DNA of 64,000 bases from Scleroderma bovista (GCA_037178675.1 JAYMGJ010000184.1:54008-118007), one strand, 5' to 3'; shown: positions 51,522 to 62,856, counted from the first letter of the stretch. Numbers and translations are program-made. Notes: a model not told the origin generated them from the sequence alone.

Positions 51522-53762
51522 TCATGCATAGAGGTCGCACGCGTGAGGACGCAACGCGCACCACTGGGGTTGAAGCGGAATAGCCCTGATGCCACGCTGT
51601 ACCATTCTGTACCGGATGTCCTGGTTCAAGAGACATGACTCAGTGATTGGATGCACATGAGAAAGCTGGGAAGTGACATACATGGAGACGCGGAAGTGCC
51701 TCTGTGACATTCAGAGGAGCTCCGCCTGGCTGCTTGGCACTCCAGAAAACCTCAGCCGAGGATGCAGCCCGGGGCCACACAATAGAGTCGAGATTTTCAG
51801 GACCTGACTGTTCTGTCCAAAGAATTTGCTGGCCTGCATAATGTGATGCTCAGCCGGAGTCCCTTGATCAAGTCATGTGAGCTACCCCCGAGAACTAGGT
51901 GGTACTGTGCTTCTGTCAAGTTGGCAAGAGGATCGAATGTGTATGCCTAGAAATTTGAATTTCAAGGCAAGTATAGATGAAGACGATGGATTCAGTACTA
52001 CATAACCCTACCTTTGACCATGTCTTGAATGGGTCACACCAGCTGGTACTGATGAGGTATTAAGTATGAGCCAAACATTCCTGGTTGATCCCGGCTTCGT
52101 AGGACTCACAAATCTGGTCCATCCGTTCCGCCAGCTCCACAATCCTGTCGAATTGGAGATCAGATCGAGTGAGAGCAACAAATAGGGACCTCACAAGGTA
52201 AAAGTAATCAGATGGCACTTGCACAATGCGGAATCCTTTCTCGACAGCGGAAGCAGCATGGGTCGAGGAAAGCCACACCCTGTATCCGATCAACTATAAA
52301 CTATAACTTGTGCCATGAAAAGTCAGCACTGCCTACATAACGATCGTCTCATTCGATAAAGTGATGTTCCAATCGAGGGCCATTTCCTCCCAGACTACCG
52401 GGGTCTTGCCTTGCGCGATGAGCGCACCATGGGCAACTTTTGTGTAGACATCGAGCGCACTAGTAAGCGTCGTGCCTGTTTGATTGAGGTACTGCTGCGT
52501 GACAGTGTCATTTTCGTAGCATTTTGTGTCTATTTCGTCACCTCCGGTGCTGAAGTAGCTAGACGGGAGAGTCTTGGCAACACTGGAAAGGAGAGATGCA
52601 GTGAAATTGACGACTTCGGGGAGTGTAAACCGGAGCTGGCCAGAAGGGGAACCATTCGCGGCAGAGGCCCATGGCGATGTGTAGAAGCAAGCGAGGTAAT
52701 CAGGATAAGAAGCCCCAATGGCAGCGGTATGACCAGGGTTATCCATTTCCTAACAGGATGTGAGATTAAGCATATGATACTCTCGGTGGTCCACGAACGA
52801 GCAATACATCAATTCCATGCTTGAGAAAGATTGAGTGTAAACATCATTGTCAGATACTGTATACGTACTGCTGCAGCATAAGATACAATGTACTGGACGT
52901 CGCTTTCGGTGTACACCTCTTGAAGGGAATATGCTCCATTCCGAGCAAGCGCCGGAAATTGAGAAACCTCAAGAGGAAAGCTCTCGCTGTCTGTAATATG
53001 CCAATGAAAGGTGTTTAACTTGACCCAGCTCATAGCATCCAAAGTTCGGATCAAATCATGGACGGGGAAGCTGGAAGATGCAGCCATCATACAACCAGAA
53101 CTACGCAAAACACCGATAAGACTTACTAGTGCCTAGCTGTGTCGAGAGCAAAGCCACGATAGGGCTATGCGAGGGTTTTGAGACTTTGCGTCCTTCCCAA
53201 AAAAATTGATACTTACATATGCAGGTACATCGACGATGTTGATCGGGGCAACGAGGGTGTAGGTCACACCGCTATAATAGTACCATAACTGACCAAAAGT
53301 GGTAAGGCCCCTGTAGAGCCCGAGAGTTGAATTTGCTGTCAATGTCGCTTCACTACCGTCTTCGGGGATAGTCAAAGTATACTCTTCGCTGCGAGTTTCA
53401 AGGGGTTTGACAGACTCAAACGAAATAGACTGGACTTCTGCTCCTTCTGTGAGGCTAAGTTGCAGGGACTGGAGAGACTTGGCACCGTTGATGGCGGAAC
53501 TGTCATCAGCGCCACGGCCGACCACCAAGTGACCGAGCTTGTCATTCTCAAGGTAGAACTGAGTCTCATTTACAGCCTGTAGGAGATCAGCTGGTGGGTT
53601 GGGAACTATGACATCAAAGCTGAAGGAGGGAGACAAGGTCAGACCCCTTTGGCCCGTTTGCAGCGCTGTGGGAATGGGCCAGAGGGACCACACTCTCGTG
53701 GGGGCAACGCACAACGTCGCAAATACTAATAGCCTACTAGACCAAAGGCGACAAAGGACCAT
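51522..53762 (-). CDS. Secreted beta-N-acetylhexosaminidase (GH20)
   Basis: Retaining GH20 enzyme releasing GlcNAc from chitin oligomers and glycans by substrate-assisted catalysis. ATG at 53762 begins a signal peptide (MVLCRLWSSRLLVFATLCVA, then PTRVWS). The N-terminal GH20b domain (LSLTEGAEVQSISFESVKPL, EEYTLTIPEDGSEATLTANS) ends with TLGLYRGLTTFGQLWYY. The TIM barrel has RTLDAMSWVKLNTFHWHITD, EMDNPGHTAAIGASYPDYLA and the catalytic Asp-Glu in SSYFSTGGDEIDTKCYEND (about 52525-52560), then GKTPVVWEEMALDWN and VWLSSTHAASAVEKGFRIVQ. Near the C-terminus ILWTEQSGPENLDSIVWPR carries the active-site Trp/Glu block; it ends LRPHACDLYA at TGA 51522-51524. Asn-X-Ser/Thr sites are frequent. The 3' end faces the WDR7-like gene across 81 bp. 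Confidence 0.92.
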
Positions 53763-54890
53763 GAAGGCGAACAAAGTGCCAGCAGAGCGACGGGGTGGGA
53801 TGCGGAATGAGTTGTTCGCCGCGTACAGACTAGGTAGTCAGTTTCTCTGATCATGAGTTCTGCTACTAAGCAGAACAAGGGCCGAAAAGAGGGAACCGAA
53901 GAAAGTCGCACCTCCACCGGGTTCTCGACTTATGTATTAGGTCCGGAACGATTCGTGCCGGCAATGTTAGCGTGACAGCAGGTTAAAGGCAAGACATTCA
54001 ACTAGTCTGGAATCTGGAATATTGTGTTTCAGTAAGCCCAACGGCTGATAATGATCGTTCTGCCAATCTGCACAGTCGACGAATTACACCGTCTACTTCA
54101 ATTCAGTTTCTGAAATCGAGTGAGCCCTCCCATTGGCCAGTGTCACCTCTAAGCGAGTGCTAGCCCATTTATGGGTTGGGAACTGAGGATATAGCCTCGG
54201 TTATGGCCAATCCAGTTTCTTGATCAGTGGGGGGCAGTGGTGTAGTGTGTAGTGCACTACCTAATTAACCATGGTGGTGGTGGTGGTGGTGGTGGTTCAA
54301 CTTTTCCTCGTGTGTCCCCCTTTTGGTAACAAATAAGATGGCCATTCCTCACATGTAGCCTGTGAAAGGGTGCGAAATGAGCAGCGAAAATACGCAACAT
54401 CACTGGTGTGGATACCAGCAACACAAGACGTCATGAACTTTGACCAGTAAACAAGTGACACATCTACAATGTGTAGCCGAGCAAAAGTGCTCACAATAGT
54501 CCCCGTTTGGTTAAGCTTTGTCGTAAACCCCGTCCCCATCCAATCAGAGTGCTGCCTGAGTATTCAAAAACTCAGCAAGCGTGTAGTGTAATTCGACGAT
54601 TTTGCTGATGCAGCCTCTCTCCGTTCATTGTCAACGCACTACATTAGCAACTTGAACAAGCGAGCCGCCTGATTTACCGGCGCTTAAGGACTTACGATAC
54701 TTACGTTCTGTGGGAGAAACAAATCTGATTGGTCGAAAGACCGTCATCTCCGTCGTTGGGCGGAGATCAGGTCGATGAGTTACAATCAGCCATGATAATC
54801 TACTAGCAAGATATGATAATGAGCGCATCACATATCTGACTAGGATATCTATTTCAGAGGAAGCTACTAATACACTTGTAGACTACTTGC
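53763..54890. other. Intergenic with GGT microsatellite
   Basis: 1.1 kb between the hexosaminidase start and the 3' end of the Plavaka transposase. It carries the hexosaminidase upstream region and a tandem trinucleotide tract (see next entry). The left boundary of the Plavaka element should lie here, but no terminal inverted repeat could be paired with confidence. Confidence 0.45.
54270..54298 (+). repeat. (TGG)n microsatellite
   Basis: Eight to nine consecutive TGG/GGT units, beginning atggtggtgg and ending ggtggttc. Noncoding in every plausible gene model. Confidence 0.9.
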
Positions 54891-55755
54891 TCAGGCAGAA
54901 TCATCGACAACATACTCGACTCCCGTGTGTCCGATATGGCCATGAAGTGTGTTGTAGATCTCTTTATCGGCGAAATGATTGAGAAAGAAGCGGTCGTAAA
55001 CCTCTTGAGATGTAGCAGACGTTACAGTGGCAGGCACATTTTCACGGCCAAACACTGGGACGAGTTCCACCGCATGCGTCACCCAGCTAAGGGGAACGAT
55101 TAGGCCCTTCCTTGCCATCTGTTCACCCTCCGCACGGAACATGTCCCTCTCCACTGTCCACATCTGTAATTCCGGTTGCTGATCCGGGGTACAAACGACA
55201 TGGAAAGGTTGTACATAGATTAGTGGTTTGTCCAGGTATGGAGGGGCTTGCAGCCTGGAGCGCGGAGGAGCGCGAGGCTGGAATATGGCGCATACTTGCG
55301 CTACATAGCACGCAACTGTAAGCAAGAAGTTAGTCTACAATCAGAATATAAGACAAATCTGCAAACCGTTATTGGGGGGGCTGATCAAAACAGCATCACA
55401 ACGACCGTGAGGGAAATCTGCCGAAGGACACCTCGCTTGAACGGCCTGACTCAGCAGGATCTTTGAAGAGCGAAACACGGATTGTAGTTGAACACGGAAT
55501 TTGTACCAAAGAGCAATGTGGTCAAAAATGAGAGGAAATTGGACATCACCGAAGTTCCGCAGATATTCTATGTAACGAGTTTCAAAGTCAGGAAGGCGAC
55601 ATTGCGTAGCGATGTTGTTCAGCGACAGATTGGTTTCATCTTGATGGGACGTGACGTGGAGGGCAGTTTGTGCGTTACTAGTAGGTATACCATTGACAAA
55701 GTAGTTACGGACTGGACGAGGACCCTGGATTTGCCATTGCTCTTCAGGCAAGACA

Positions 55756-56397
55756 TGTTACGACCATGTCCAACTCCGGACCATATCCGGTTACTCCGGT
55801 CACATCGCAGGCCTACAGCTCAACTCCGGTCGTTCTCAGTTACTCTGGTCAACGGTCGCGCAGATAACCTTCTGTTAAGCATGACCCTTGGTCTATGCTC
55901 CATTCGCTTGTTACCACACTTCGCCGTTTACCCTGTCTTGACGTGAGTTCTCCATGAACTCGATATATCCTATACCTTGTAGCATTTTCACCAGACCTGA
56001 TTTATTTTACCCGGACCTGACTTTATTTTCATCGGACCTGACCTAGTACTTTCTCCGGTTGTCCCTTGTCCGCCTTTTAGGCTGTTTACTTGTCACCGTA
56101 TATACTCGACCCTAGTTCTTACTTAGTATAAGTACTCTGTAGTTTATCCTGTACTCCTCAGTCTGAAATCAACTTAGTCACTACTCCAGTCTCTGTCTGT
56201 CTCCGTCTCCGTCTCCGTCTCTATCACCTTGACCGGAACCTACGCAAGGGATCAACACACGTCGTCCTTGTCATTGAATCCAAGCGGTCACCAACTCCGG
56301 CCGGACTAATCCCTTGTCCAGCCCTCTGCCCTCTTCCTTCGTCCGCGCTTGTCCGGACTTGACCGGACCTCCTACCGGAGTAGACCCGGACTTGACA
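55756..56397. mobile_element. Solo LTR, 642 bp, inside the Plavaka gene
   Basis: Starts TGTTACGACC and ends GACTTGACA (TG...CA). Identical 5-bp duplications AGACA flank it (55751-55755 and 56398-56402). It holds a pyrimidine-rich segment with gtctccgtctccgtctccgtc and many cggacctgac units. No second copy or internal region is present, so it is a solo LTR left by recombination of a Ty3/Gypsy-type element. Orientation is not certain; TG...CA reads on the plus strand by convention. Confidence 0.88.
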
Positions 56398-56735
56398 AGA
56401 CACGTCCAACCCATGCAAAAGTTGGATCTGTTGCGGCTACTTCTTCCTGTTCCGCACGAATGGCATTGATGAGCGGTACATTACTGGAGCGCAGCAGTGT
56501 GTACACGTTGAACTGTCGCATGACTTCTTCGCGATCAAGGATGCGGCAAATTTGTTCTGCGAAATCCTTGTTTTTGCTAGTGCGTTGTCACGCACCAAAC
56601 GTGTTTGGTACTGTGGACATGGAGAAAGTTAGCCGATGAAACTAATGCGAAGAATGCACACCCAAGATCTGTTGAAAGATTGTCCCGACTTGAGGGATAC
56701 AGACAGCCCTTGCTATCCATATCATGCAAAGTCAA

Positions 56736-56853
56736 GACTATCCTTATGCGAAGAATGAATACAAGCTCGTTGTAGCCATCTATCGCACAAGAATGACTAT
56801 CCTGATGCGAGAGATGAATGCCAACATGGACAGTCATCTATCGCATGAGAAAC
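56736..56853. repeat. Pair of 59-bp imperfect direct repeats
   Basis: Units start at 56736 (gactatccttatgcgaagaa) and 56795 (gactatcctgatgcgagaga); each also contains catctatcgca near its end. They lie within the long LTR-like insertion. Confidence 0.8.
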
Positions 56854-57099
56854 CGCCAAGAAGCAGAAGAATCCAAGGATTGATGATCATTTCAGTATGA
56901 GAGAGGAATGCAACCTACTGCAGTCCAACTCCCATACCAGAACAACCAAAGAAGCAGAAGAAATGATAGAGAAACGAAGGAGAAAAGGAAGAATCATTTT
57001 TAGTGCCCAAATGTCAAATTTAGGCGCCCAGTGCCGGCATTCCGATATTTTGAATAGCTCCGCCATTTTTGAAGCTATCAATCATGTGACTATACCATC

Positions 57100-57561
57100 A
57101 TGGAGCCTAGACCATGGTCTATCTGCCTGTCAAGTTCCGACGTAAATCCGTTCATTTCCCACGGAGATATTCCACCCGCAATCCAGACACCCGCTTCATC
57201 ACTCACTATGGAGTCCACATTTTCTCTGGAACGTTTCTCCGCTATTGCAGCAGACCTCAACTATGTCCTGCTCTTGGGACAGCCTCTCCCTGAGCTCCTG
57301 TGTACTGTCTGGTACATATCTTCCCAGCCTGCTCCCTCAGTCCCTCTTGTTCTTGGTCAGCGCATTCTCCTTGTCAGTCCTGCGTCGCGCACATACTTTG
57401 GTCGTCTCAAGTCTATCGTTAGACTTGAAAATTCATACCTGGTAGTCTCTGTGTCTCCTGAGTCCTCTGCATATGGTCCTTTCATCCCAGAGTCCTGTCA
57501 CATCCATCTCCCTCTATCATTCATCTTGCTTCCCTGGACACGTCGAATCCGCTACTTGTGA
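57100..57561 (+). CDS. ORF inside the long LTR-like insertion, unknown
   Basis: Open frame of about 150 codons; a likely ATG start near 57208 gives MESTFSLERFSAIAADLNYV. Hydrophobic, Leu/Ser/Pro-rich, with GQRILLVSPASRTYFGRLKS and LENSYLVVSVSPESSAYGPF, ending PWTRRIRYL. No retroviral (gag, protease, RT, integrase) or other family pattern is recognisable. Whether it is translated is unknown; it may be captured sequence or a chance frame in LTR DNA. Confidence 0.35.
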   Translation: MEPRPWSICLSSSDVNPFISHGDIPPAIQTPASSLTMESTFSLERFSAIAADLNYVLLLGQPLPELLCTVWYISSQPAPSVPLVLGQRILLVSPASRTYFGRLKSIVRLENSYLVVSVSPESSAYGPFIPESCHIHLPLSFILLPWTRRIRYL

Positions 57562-60558
57562 TTCTCTTCCCTGCTATCCCGCAACAAACACGAATGAAAC
57601 AGTGCTCTAGAACCCTTCTTAGGAGCCCTAATAGAGTACAGAACCTTCCCCTTACTGCTCAAGGGAAGACTGCACTTCGGGAGCACCAAATTTCGCGTTT
57701 TTGCTCTACAGAAGCTCAATCCAAGGGATTTGTGACACTCTGTGACCAGCTGTGACTCTACTTGTCATTCCAGGCCCCCTGACACTGCTCTCCTGGTCGG
57801 ATCAATTCTTTTATTATCCCCCAGCCACTCCCATCAGTGGCACTGCTTCAGAAGCTCATCTCCAGATCTAAAGTTCAATAAATCATAGGTTGTGCTTCCC
57901 TTCTTTCTGAGTCACACAGAGTCACTCTGGCTCACTCTGACTCACTCTGCTGCGCATTATTCATCCCCTCTTGGCATTACTAATCCCCATTACTCCCCTT
58001 ACCAATCACTTACCAATCATCCTTCAAATCATGCTTATCATGCTGCTTATCAATTCATGACTCATGCCCCTATGATTCATATGCATTATGTCATCGCATA
58101 TGCTCATTTAGCTTCGATCTACTCATCCCATGCTTTCTCCCCCTCTCTTTTGGGCCCCATGCAATGATTTTTCCATATTCTTGGTTATACACCCCTTTTT
58201 ACCTATGTTTTTGCTCTTTCCCTTGGCTCAGCAGCTTGTTCAGGCTCTCCCCATCGATGACTCAGCCTGATTACACTGCTTATCAATCGCTTACCAATTT
58301 CTTACCAATCTCTTACCAAGCACTTAGTCATTTGTGCTTACAGGGCCACAGCCCCTTCTGTATATAAACCAGCAGCCAAAGGCTGCAAGGAAGTGTCTGC
58401 TTCCCCCTCAATAAAGCGACCACATTCACTCTCCCTCACTGCGTTCGAATGGCTGCTTGCAGTGAGTCTTGAGCAGGCGTTCACTGACGTCTGCAGTATG
58501 GTGTATCAGCGCACCGCTGTTACGAACCGCCGCTGCGAAGCTCTGAAAGAGCTCCAGTTTCGGAATATTAAAATTGTCTTTGGCACCAGCCACTTTTGTC
58601 CTTCTGGCCCCTGCCTCGATAATTGCGTCCTTATGGGCATGAAATTCAGTGAGCGATGACTCCATCTGCTCAATGGAAGTATCTGTGAACACAGGGCTCT
58701 GTGCTTGGTATATGAAATCGATGAGAGCACGGATGGCACGGAGGAATCGTGGGGGAACACGACCGGCAATCATGGCAACGATAGTGCGCTGGATATCACG
58801 GTGTTCCCTACCTGTCATCTGTTTGACATGCGAGACGCCGCCTGCAAAGTGCCTTGCTCCAGTGCGTTTGTGATGACACTTAAACCGCGTGTCGAGTTCT
58901 GCACCGAGTAATTCTTTGCACCATGGGAGGATATGGTCGAAGAAGAATTTATGGCATGCGTGAAGGATTTCGGGTAGAAGAAAAATGGACGGGTCTCCGA
59001 ATAGCCAGTCTCCCCAAAATGGAATGTCGACACCACTAAGTTGCAGCTTTTTCGCAAGCTTTTGGAAGTGGGCCAGGTTCCATGGGTCGACAGTCGTTGT
59101 GATTTGCTTGATGCGCTCGAGCGTGAGCTCGCCTGTACGAGGCAAATGGCGATGAGCGTCACCAAACTGCTTGTGAGTTGCCTCCGTGACGGGGGAAGCG
59201 CTCTTTGAAACGCATGCGATCATTAATTGTTCGGGGAGGTCGGCAGTCCATGCCACTAACGGCGTAAAACAGTGCCATATGTCTCCATGGGGGTCTGGCA
59301 TAAAGCACCCAGTCTTTGCAACACGTTTCAGGCCCCCGGTGACAATATCGACGCAGCTGTGCCAGACGCGAGCCTGAAGAATCGACTGGTTTGCCTGGGG
59401 GACGTCGAACTTTGGTATTGGCATGAACGCGACACATCGCCATGCATGTGAGGTGGCTGCCATGCGGATGTGCCCGGGGATATTGCCGATACTGATGAAG
59501 AGGGGGTGCATTTCTAGTCCTCCTGTCATCCTTGTTACGGGAGTTTTGTCGGATGCTGCGAGAATAGGGACGATTGTTGCACCATCTGGAAGTGAATCCT
59601 AACCACCAGAAATCTACTTTTCAGTTTTCATGTGGAGATGCAGCACCTGATGGACATGCCTGGATACGATGGGCTTCAGATGCCGAAAACCATTCACTAT
59701 ACTCCTGCCCAAGTGGAGTCATGACCGAGATAGGATCAAACGACATGTTGGCACCGAAAATGGGATCCCCAAACAAGGACTTCACGACCTCCTCTGCGTC
59801 GTGCCAAATTAGTTGTATTGGATTGACTGTTTTGTAGCCCTCTAGTTCTAGGATTGTGCTCTGCCACTTTGGCCCTGCGGGGAGGGTATCCATCCATTCG
59901 AGTAGCTCTTCTGCGGAATTAAAGGATGGTCTTGGATTATCTTGAAACTAACACAATAAATATTAGTAAAGCAAGCGTTCGAGAAAAGAAGGGTTACCCA
60001 GGGCAAAGCAAGGAATCTCTTGATCTGAGCTTGCGTGAAGTTCTCCACGAGAAATTTGGCCAAAGACCACTCCCCTCGGGAGCAAAATGGATAGTACGGG
60101 TTGATCTCTCGCTCCTGCTTGAAGGGACCATCATTCATTTTCTCGAAGGTATTTGCTTCGTGCCCGTAAGTATATCCTGATCGTTCATGGTACTTAGCTT
60201 TGGAGTTCATAGATCGGCCATGACACGAATCGATATGCTGCATCAACGCATCGTGGGTCGCGAAGGGCACTTCGCAAGCTACGTTTGGACACTGATACCT
60301 GGAATTCGATTGTAAGTAAAATCCTTCAGTCAGTCTATCATGAATATGAACCTTCCAGGATTACTGGGGACTTCGAAGATACTGGCCATTTCTGCCTCTG
60401 CCATAGTGACTTGAAGCTTCAAAACAACTTGAAAACCTCCCAAGACTCCTCGGCCACTCCGTGGCGCAAAGAGAACTACAAAAAATTCTAAGTTCTTCAA
60501 ACTCCGATGATGCCCTTTCCAACCCACCCATTGGACTAGGTATTGCCGATTATCTACT

Positions 60559-61403
60559 ATGATTCAAGCTGAAAGCCCCACGACTCCAGTATCAGTGCGA
60601 GGTGGTCTTTATAAAACCCCAGAATCTTCCCCGTTCGGCATTCAGCCCACCTCTCCCCCAACTTCGTCATCTGCTCCTTCGTCACCCATCAGAGACTTGT
60701 CCCCCCCTTCATCACCCACCAGAGGCTCCGGAGGCTGTATTAAGCCTCTCGGGAATTCTATCATGGACCTTGCACGGATCACAAGCATAGCACGCAAGAA
60801 GTTTCTACCTTATCCAACACCAAGCGTCCACGAAGCTTTGGAGATGCGCTTCGCAGAGAGATCCCTGAAAGCGGGAATTGGATACAATGTCGGTCCACAT
60901 GATGTTGAAGAGGTATGACCTTCTCATCTACGCTTCTCCTGTGGCTTATCACTTAACAGGGGAGGTTTCTACTTCTGAATGGTGTTAAGCACCTGTCTAA
61001 GGAGGCGCTTCAAGAGGCTGTATTAATGAAGCAGGCAGGCCGCGAGAACAGACGTCATCGAGCGTTGTCCTCGGCATGGGAGCTCAAGGAAATCGAGCAC
61101 TACAGCAGACTCATGAGTCATATCCATCGGGCTAATCATACGAAGTACGAGGAATTCAGCGCAGCCGTGGCGGATGGAAGAGATTTACTCCTCAAAGAAG
61201 AGCAATCGGCGGCCCAAGGAACGGAGGAAGCGGAAACCATCATGGCTATGAACCACGAGTTATACAACGAATGTCTTGCATCAGTTTCCGCTGCAGACAA
61301 GCAGCTCGATCAACTCGAAGAAGCGTTAAAGAAAGGTAGTGCGAGTTTTGAGGAAGACAATGCGAGTTCAGACGTGAGTAGTGACGAGGGCAGCGATGGT
61401 TAG
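60559..61403 (+). CDS. Unknown protein, Ser/Pro-rich N-terminus and helical C-terminus
   Basis: ATG at 60559 (MIQAESPTTPVSVRGGLYKT). The first 60 residues are Ser/Pro-rich with repeated SPxR-type motifs (APSSPIRDLSPPSSPTRGSG). Then IMDLARITSIARKKFLPYPT, and a GT-AG intron (about 60915-60959) splicing DVEE to GRFLLLNGVKHLSKEALQEA. The rest is predicted helical and charged (RENRRHRALSSAWELKEIEH, AADKQLDQLEEALKKG), ending in an acidic Ser-rich tail with stop TAG at about 61401-61403. I do not recognise the family. It lies divergent from the Plavaka transposase and could be a second gene of that element or an ordinary host gene. Confidence 0.6.
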
Positions 61404-61559
61404 AACCTCATGCGGAAGACGATACAACTTCTTTCTTTATTATAAAGATATGTGTCTGTACAGATTGTACTCCTCGGTCTCGATTTGGTAGACCCATTTG
61501 ATCAATACACATGCAATGTTCTGACTTTGAATGATCGATTACCCTCTTCCTCCCCGTTG

Positions 61560-62376
61560 ATGAGTCCCTCAGTCCCCCCCACGATGGACATGAATCTGGG
61601 CTATGAGGCAGTAAGTTCTGGCACAAAAGTTGATACAGTAGCTGACATCACACCAGGGGTATGGAGGATATGATATGGACGATCCTGCAGCATTTTTTTC
61701 ATCGAGTGCTGCATCGCAAGACCCAATCGCCCTTTATCACAACAGTCTTTCGGACAATTACCAAGATTTTCGGTATCCCCCAGGCCTGGCGCCTCTACTA
61801 CCATTGCCTGAGGATGGCAATCTCGCATATAACTACGGAAACCGACCTGCATCCGTGGCTGCATCGTTTGTCGTACCAGATTCGATGATTCAGCAACAGC
61901 CACCCTTTCACCCCCCCTCATACAACTATGCAACCCAATCTGGCACCATGGTCCAATCACCTGCCATGCCAGATTCAACAACAGGACAACAGCCTTTCTT
62001 CCCATCCTATCCATTCGTTCCCGATCGACCCACCATCCAAAATGAGTACCTGTCTAGACGAATCGCACCAGCAACCTCCGGTGCGCAAGATCAGGCCTTT
62101 CAAGGAATGAGTAATATGACAGTTGAATGGCGACCACTCCTCCTTCCCGGCCAGACATTTATTCCAATAAATTCTCCATTTCAGCGTGAATACGCGTCTA
62201 GTGAGATCAGAGAAGCCCTCATGCCATTGCGCCCAGGAGAAACTCGTCGTGGTGCTGAAGTCAATGTGATTGACCAGGTGCCCTCTCGTAGAATTCGAGC
62301 AGTGCCGTCTACACAACGACCTGTTCGCAAACCCAAGCGGGCTGTATCGCCACCGATCGGTGAGTGTGTTGTCCAT
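61560..62376 (+). CDS. Unknown Pro/Gln-rich protein, 3' part cut off by an LTR element
   Basis: ATG at 61560 (MSPSVPPTMDMNLGYEA), spliced through a 45-nt GT-AG intron (about 61612-61657) to GYGGYDMDDPAAFFSSSAAS. The protein is low-complexity and rich in Pro, Gln, Ser and Tyr (QQQPPFHPPSYNYATQSGTM), then becomes more ordered (VEWRPLLLPGQTFIPI, REALMPLRPGETRRGAEVN) and ends basic (RPVRKPKRAVSPPIG). A good donor site (gtgagtgt) follows at about 62360, right where the LTR-like sequence begins, so the downstream exons are separated by, or lost to, the retroelement. No family recognised. Pro/Gln-rich composition hints at a transcription-related protein, which is a guess. Confidence 0.5.
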
Positions 62377-62856
62377 TCTGTCTCCCTGTACAATTACCTA
62401 ATATGTTTCCTTTCTTGTTTCCGGTTACTATACATTCCCGTCCCATTGCATTACTAATACGATACTCATCAGTAATCCAGTTATCGCACTTACCGTACTT
62501 ACTCAGCGTGCAGCGCGACTGCGCTCGTCATTCGTTGGTAATCCCGACTTCCCATACATCGCCTCATCCGTTCCACTCAGTATAAATACCTAGATACTCG
62601 GTCTGTTGTAGTTCAGTTCGAATATCAAATAAGATACTTCTCATCTGTTCTCCCTTCGCACTCTCTGTCTCTGTCTCGTGCAAGCACTCGGTCGTAGACC
62701 GTTTACCCTCGGACTCTCCGTCAGACCCTCGGTCGGCCTTCCTATCATTCGGGAAGCGCGACTACGCTACGTAGCATCTCGGTCTTACTGCTAGACCAAC
62801 CCCTGATCCCCCTGACCCCTCGTAGAGATCAGATCGGTGAAGAACCGGTCTTGACA
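62365..62856 (+). mobile_element. 5' LTR of a Ty3/Gypsy-type element
   Basis: Probable LTR of about 490 bp: a tgt start in the 62365-62370 interval and an end at ttgaca (62856) just before gag. TATA-like tataaatacc lies near 62581, followed by an initiator-like pyrimidine region. The end ctTGACA matches the last bases of the 642-bp solo LTR. The right LTR lies outside the window, so the left boundary cannot be confirmed by comparison. Confidence 0.55.

Larger units (their letters stand above)
56586..58439 (+). mobile_element. Long solo-LTR-like insertion, about 1.85 kb, inside the Plavaka gene
   Basis: Inserted between the transposase fragments ending at 58445 and starting at 56585. Flanking 5-bp copies TGCGT lie at 56581-56585 and 58440-58444. 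The insert begins TGTCACGCACC and ends CTCCCTCA(C), close to TG...CA. Near its right end is a TATA-like tgtatataaacc (about 58358) followed by aataaa (about 58411), the order expected of an LTR U3-R region read on the plus strand. It carries two 59-bp direct repeats, an ORF of about 150 codons and several short-motif clusters (cttaccaat, actctgact). No matching second LTR was seen. Confidence 0.75.
54891..60310 (-). pseudogene. Plavaka-family transposase gene, split by two LTR insertions
   Basis: Plavaka elements are CACTA-like DNA transposons of Agaricomycetes. Reading on the minus strand: a C2H2 zinc finger (CPNVACEVPFATHDALMQHI then DSCH, about 60290-60225); WSLAKFLVENFTQAQIKRFL; ILELEGYKTVNPIQLIWHDA; then the long core 59529-58440 with SHAWRCVAFMPIPKFDVP, DPHGDIWHCFTPLVAWTADL, DPWNLAHFQKLAKKLQLSGV, IPFWGDWLFGDPSIFLLPE and VKQMTGREHRDIQRTIVAMI. 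The frame breaks at KTHCKQPFER (58445), resumes at TSKNKDFAEQICRILDREEV (56585-56403), breaks again and resumes at LPEEQWQIQGPRPVRNYF (55750). It continues to PLIYVQPFHVV and HFADKEIYNTLHGHIG, ending at the stop 54891-54893. Both breaks are LTR insertions described separately. No ATG was found at the extreme 5' end. As it stands the gene cannot make one protein. Confidence 0.9.

Noticed and set aside
54230..54270. gtgtagtgtgtagtgcactac as a CACTA-type terminal repeat of the Plavaka element
   Set aside because: No matching inverted copy was found on the other side of the transposase, so the boundary claim cannot be supported.
57560..58430. Possibility that the ccccttaccaat / actctgact repeats form a CRISPR-like array
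   Set aside because: Motifs are short, irregularly spaced and unequal; the genome is eukaryotic. They fit low-complexity LTR sequence.
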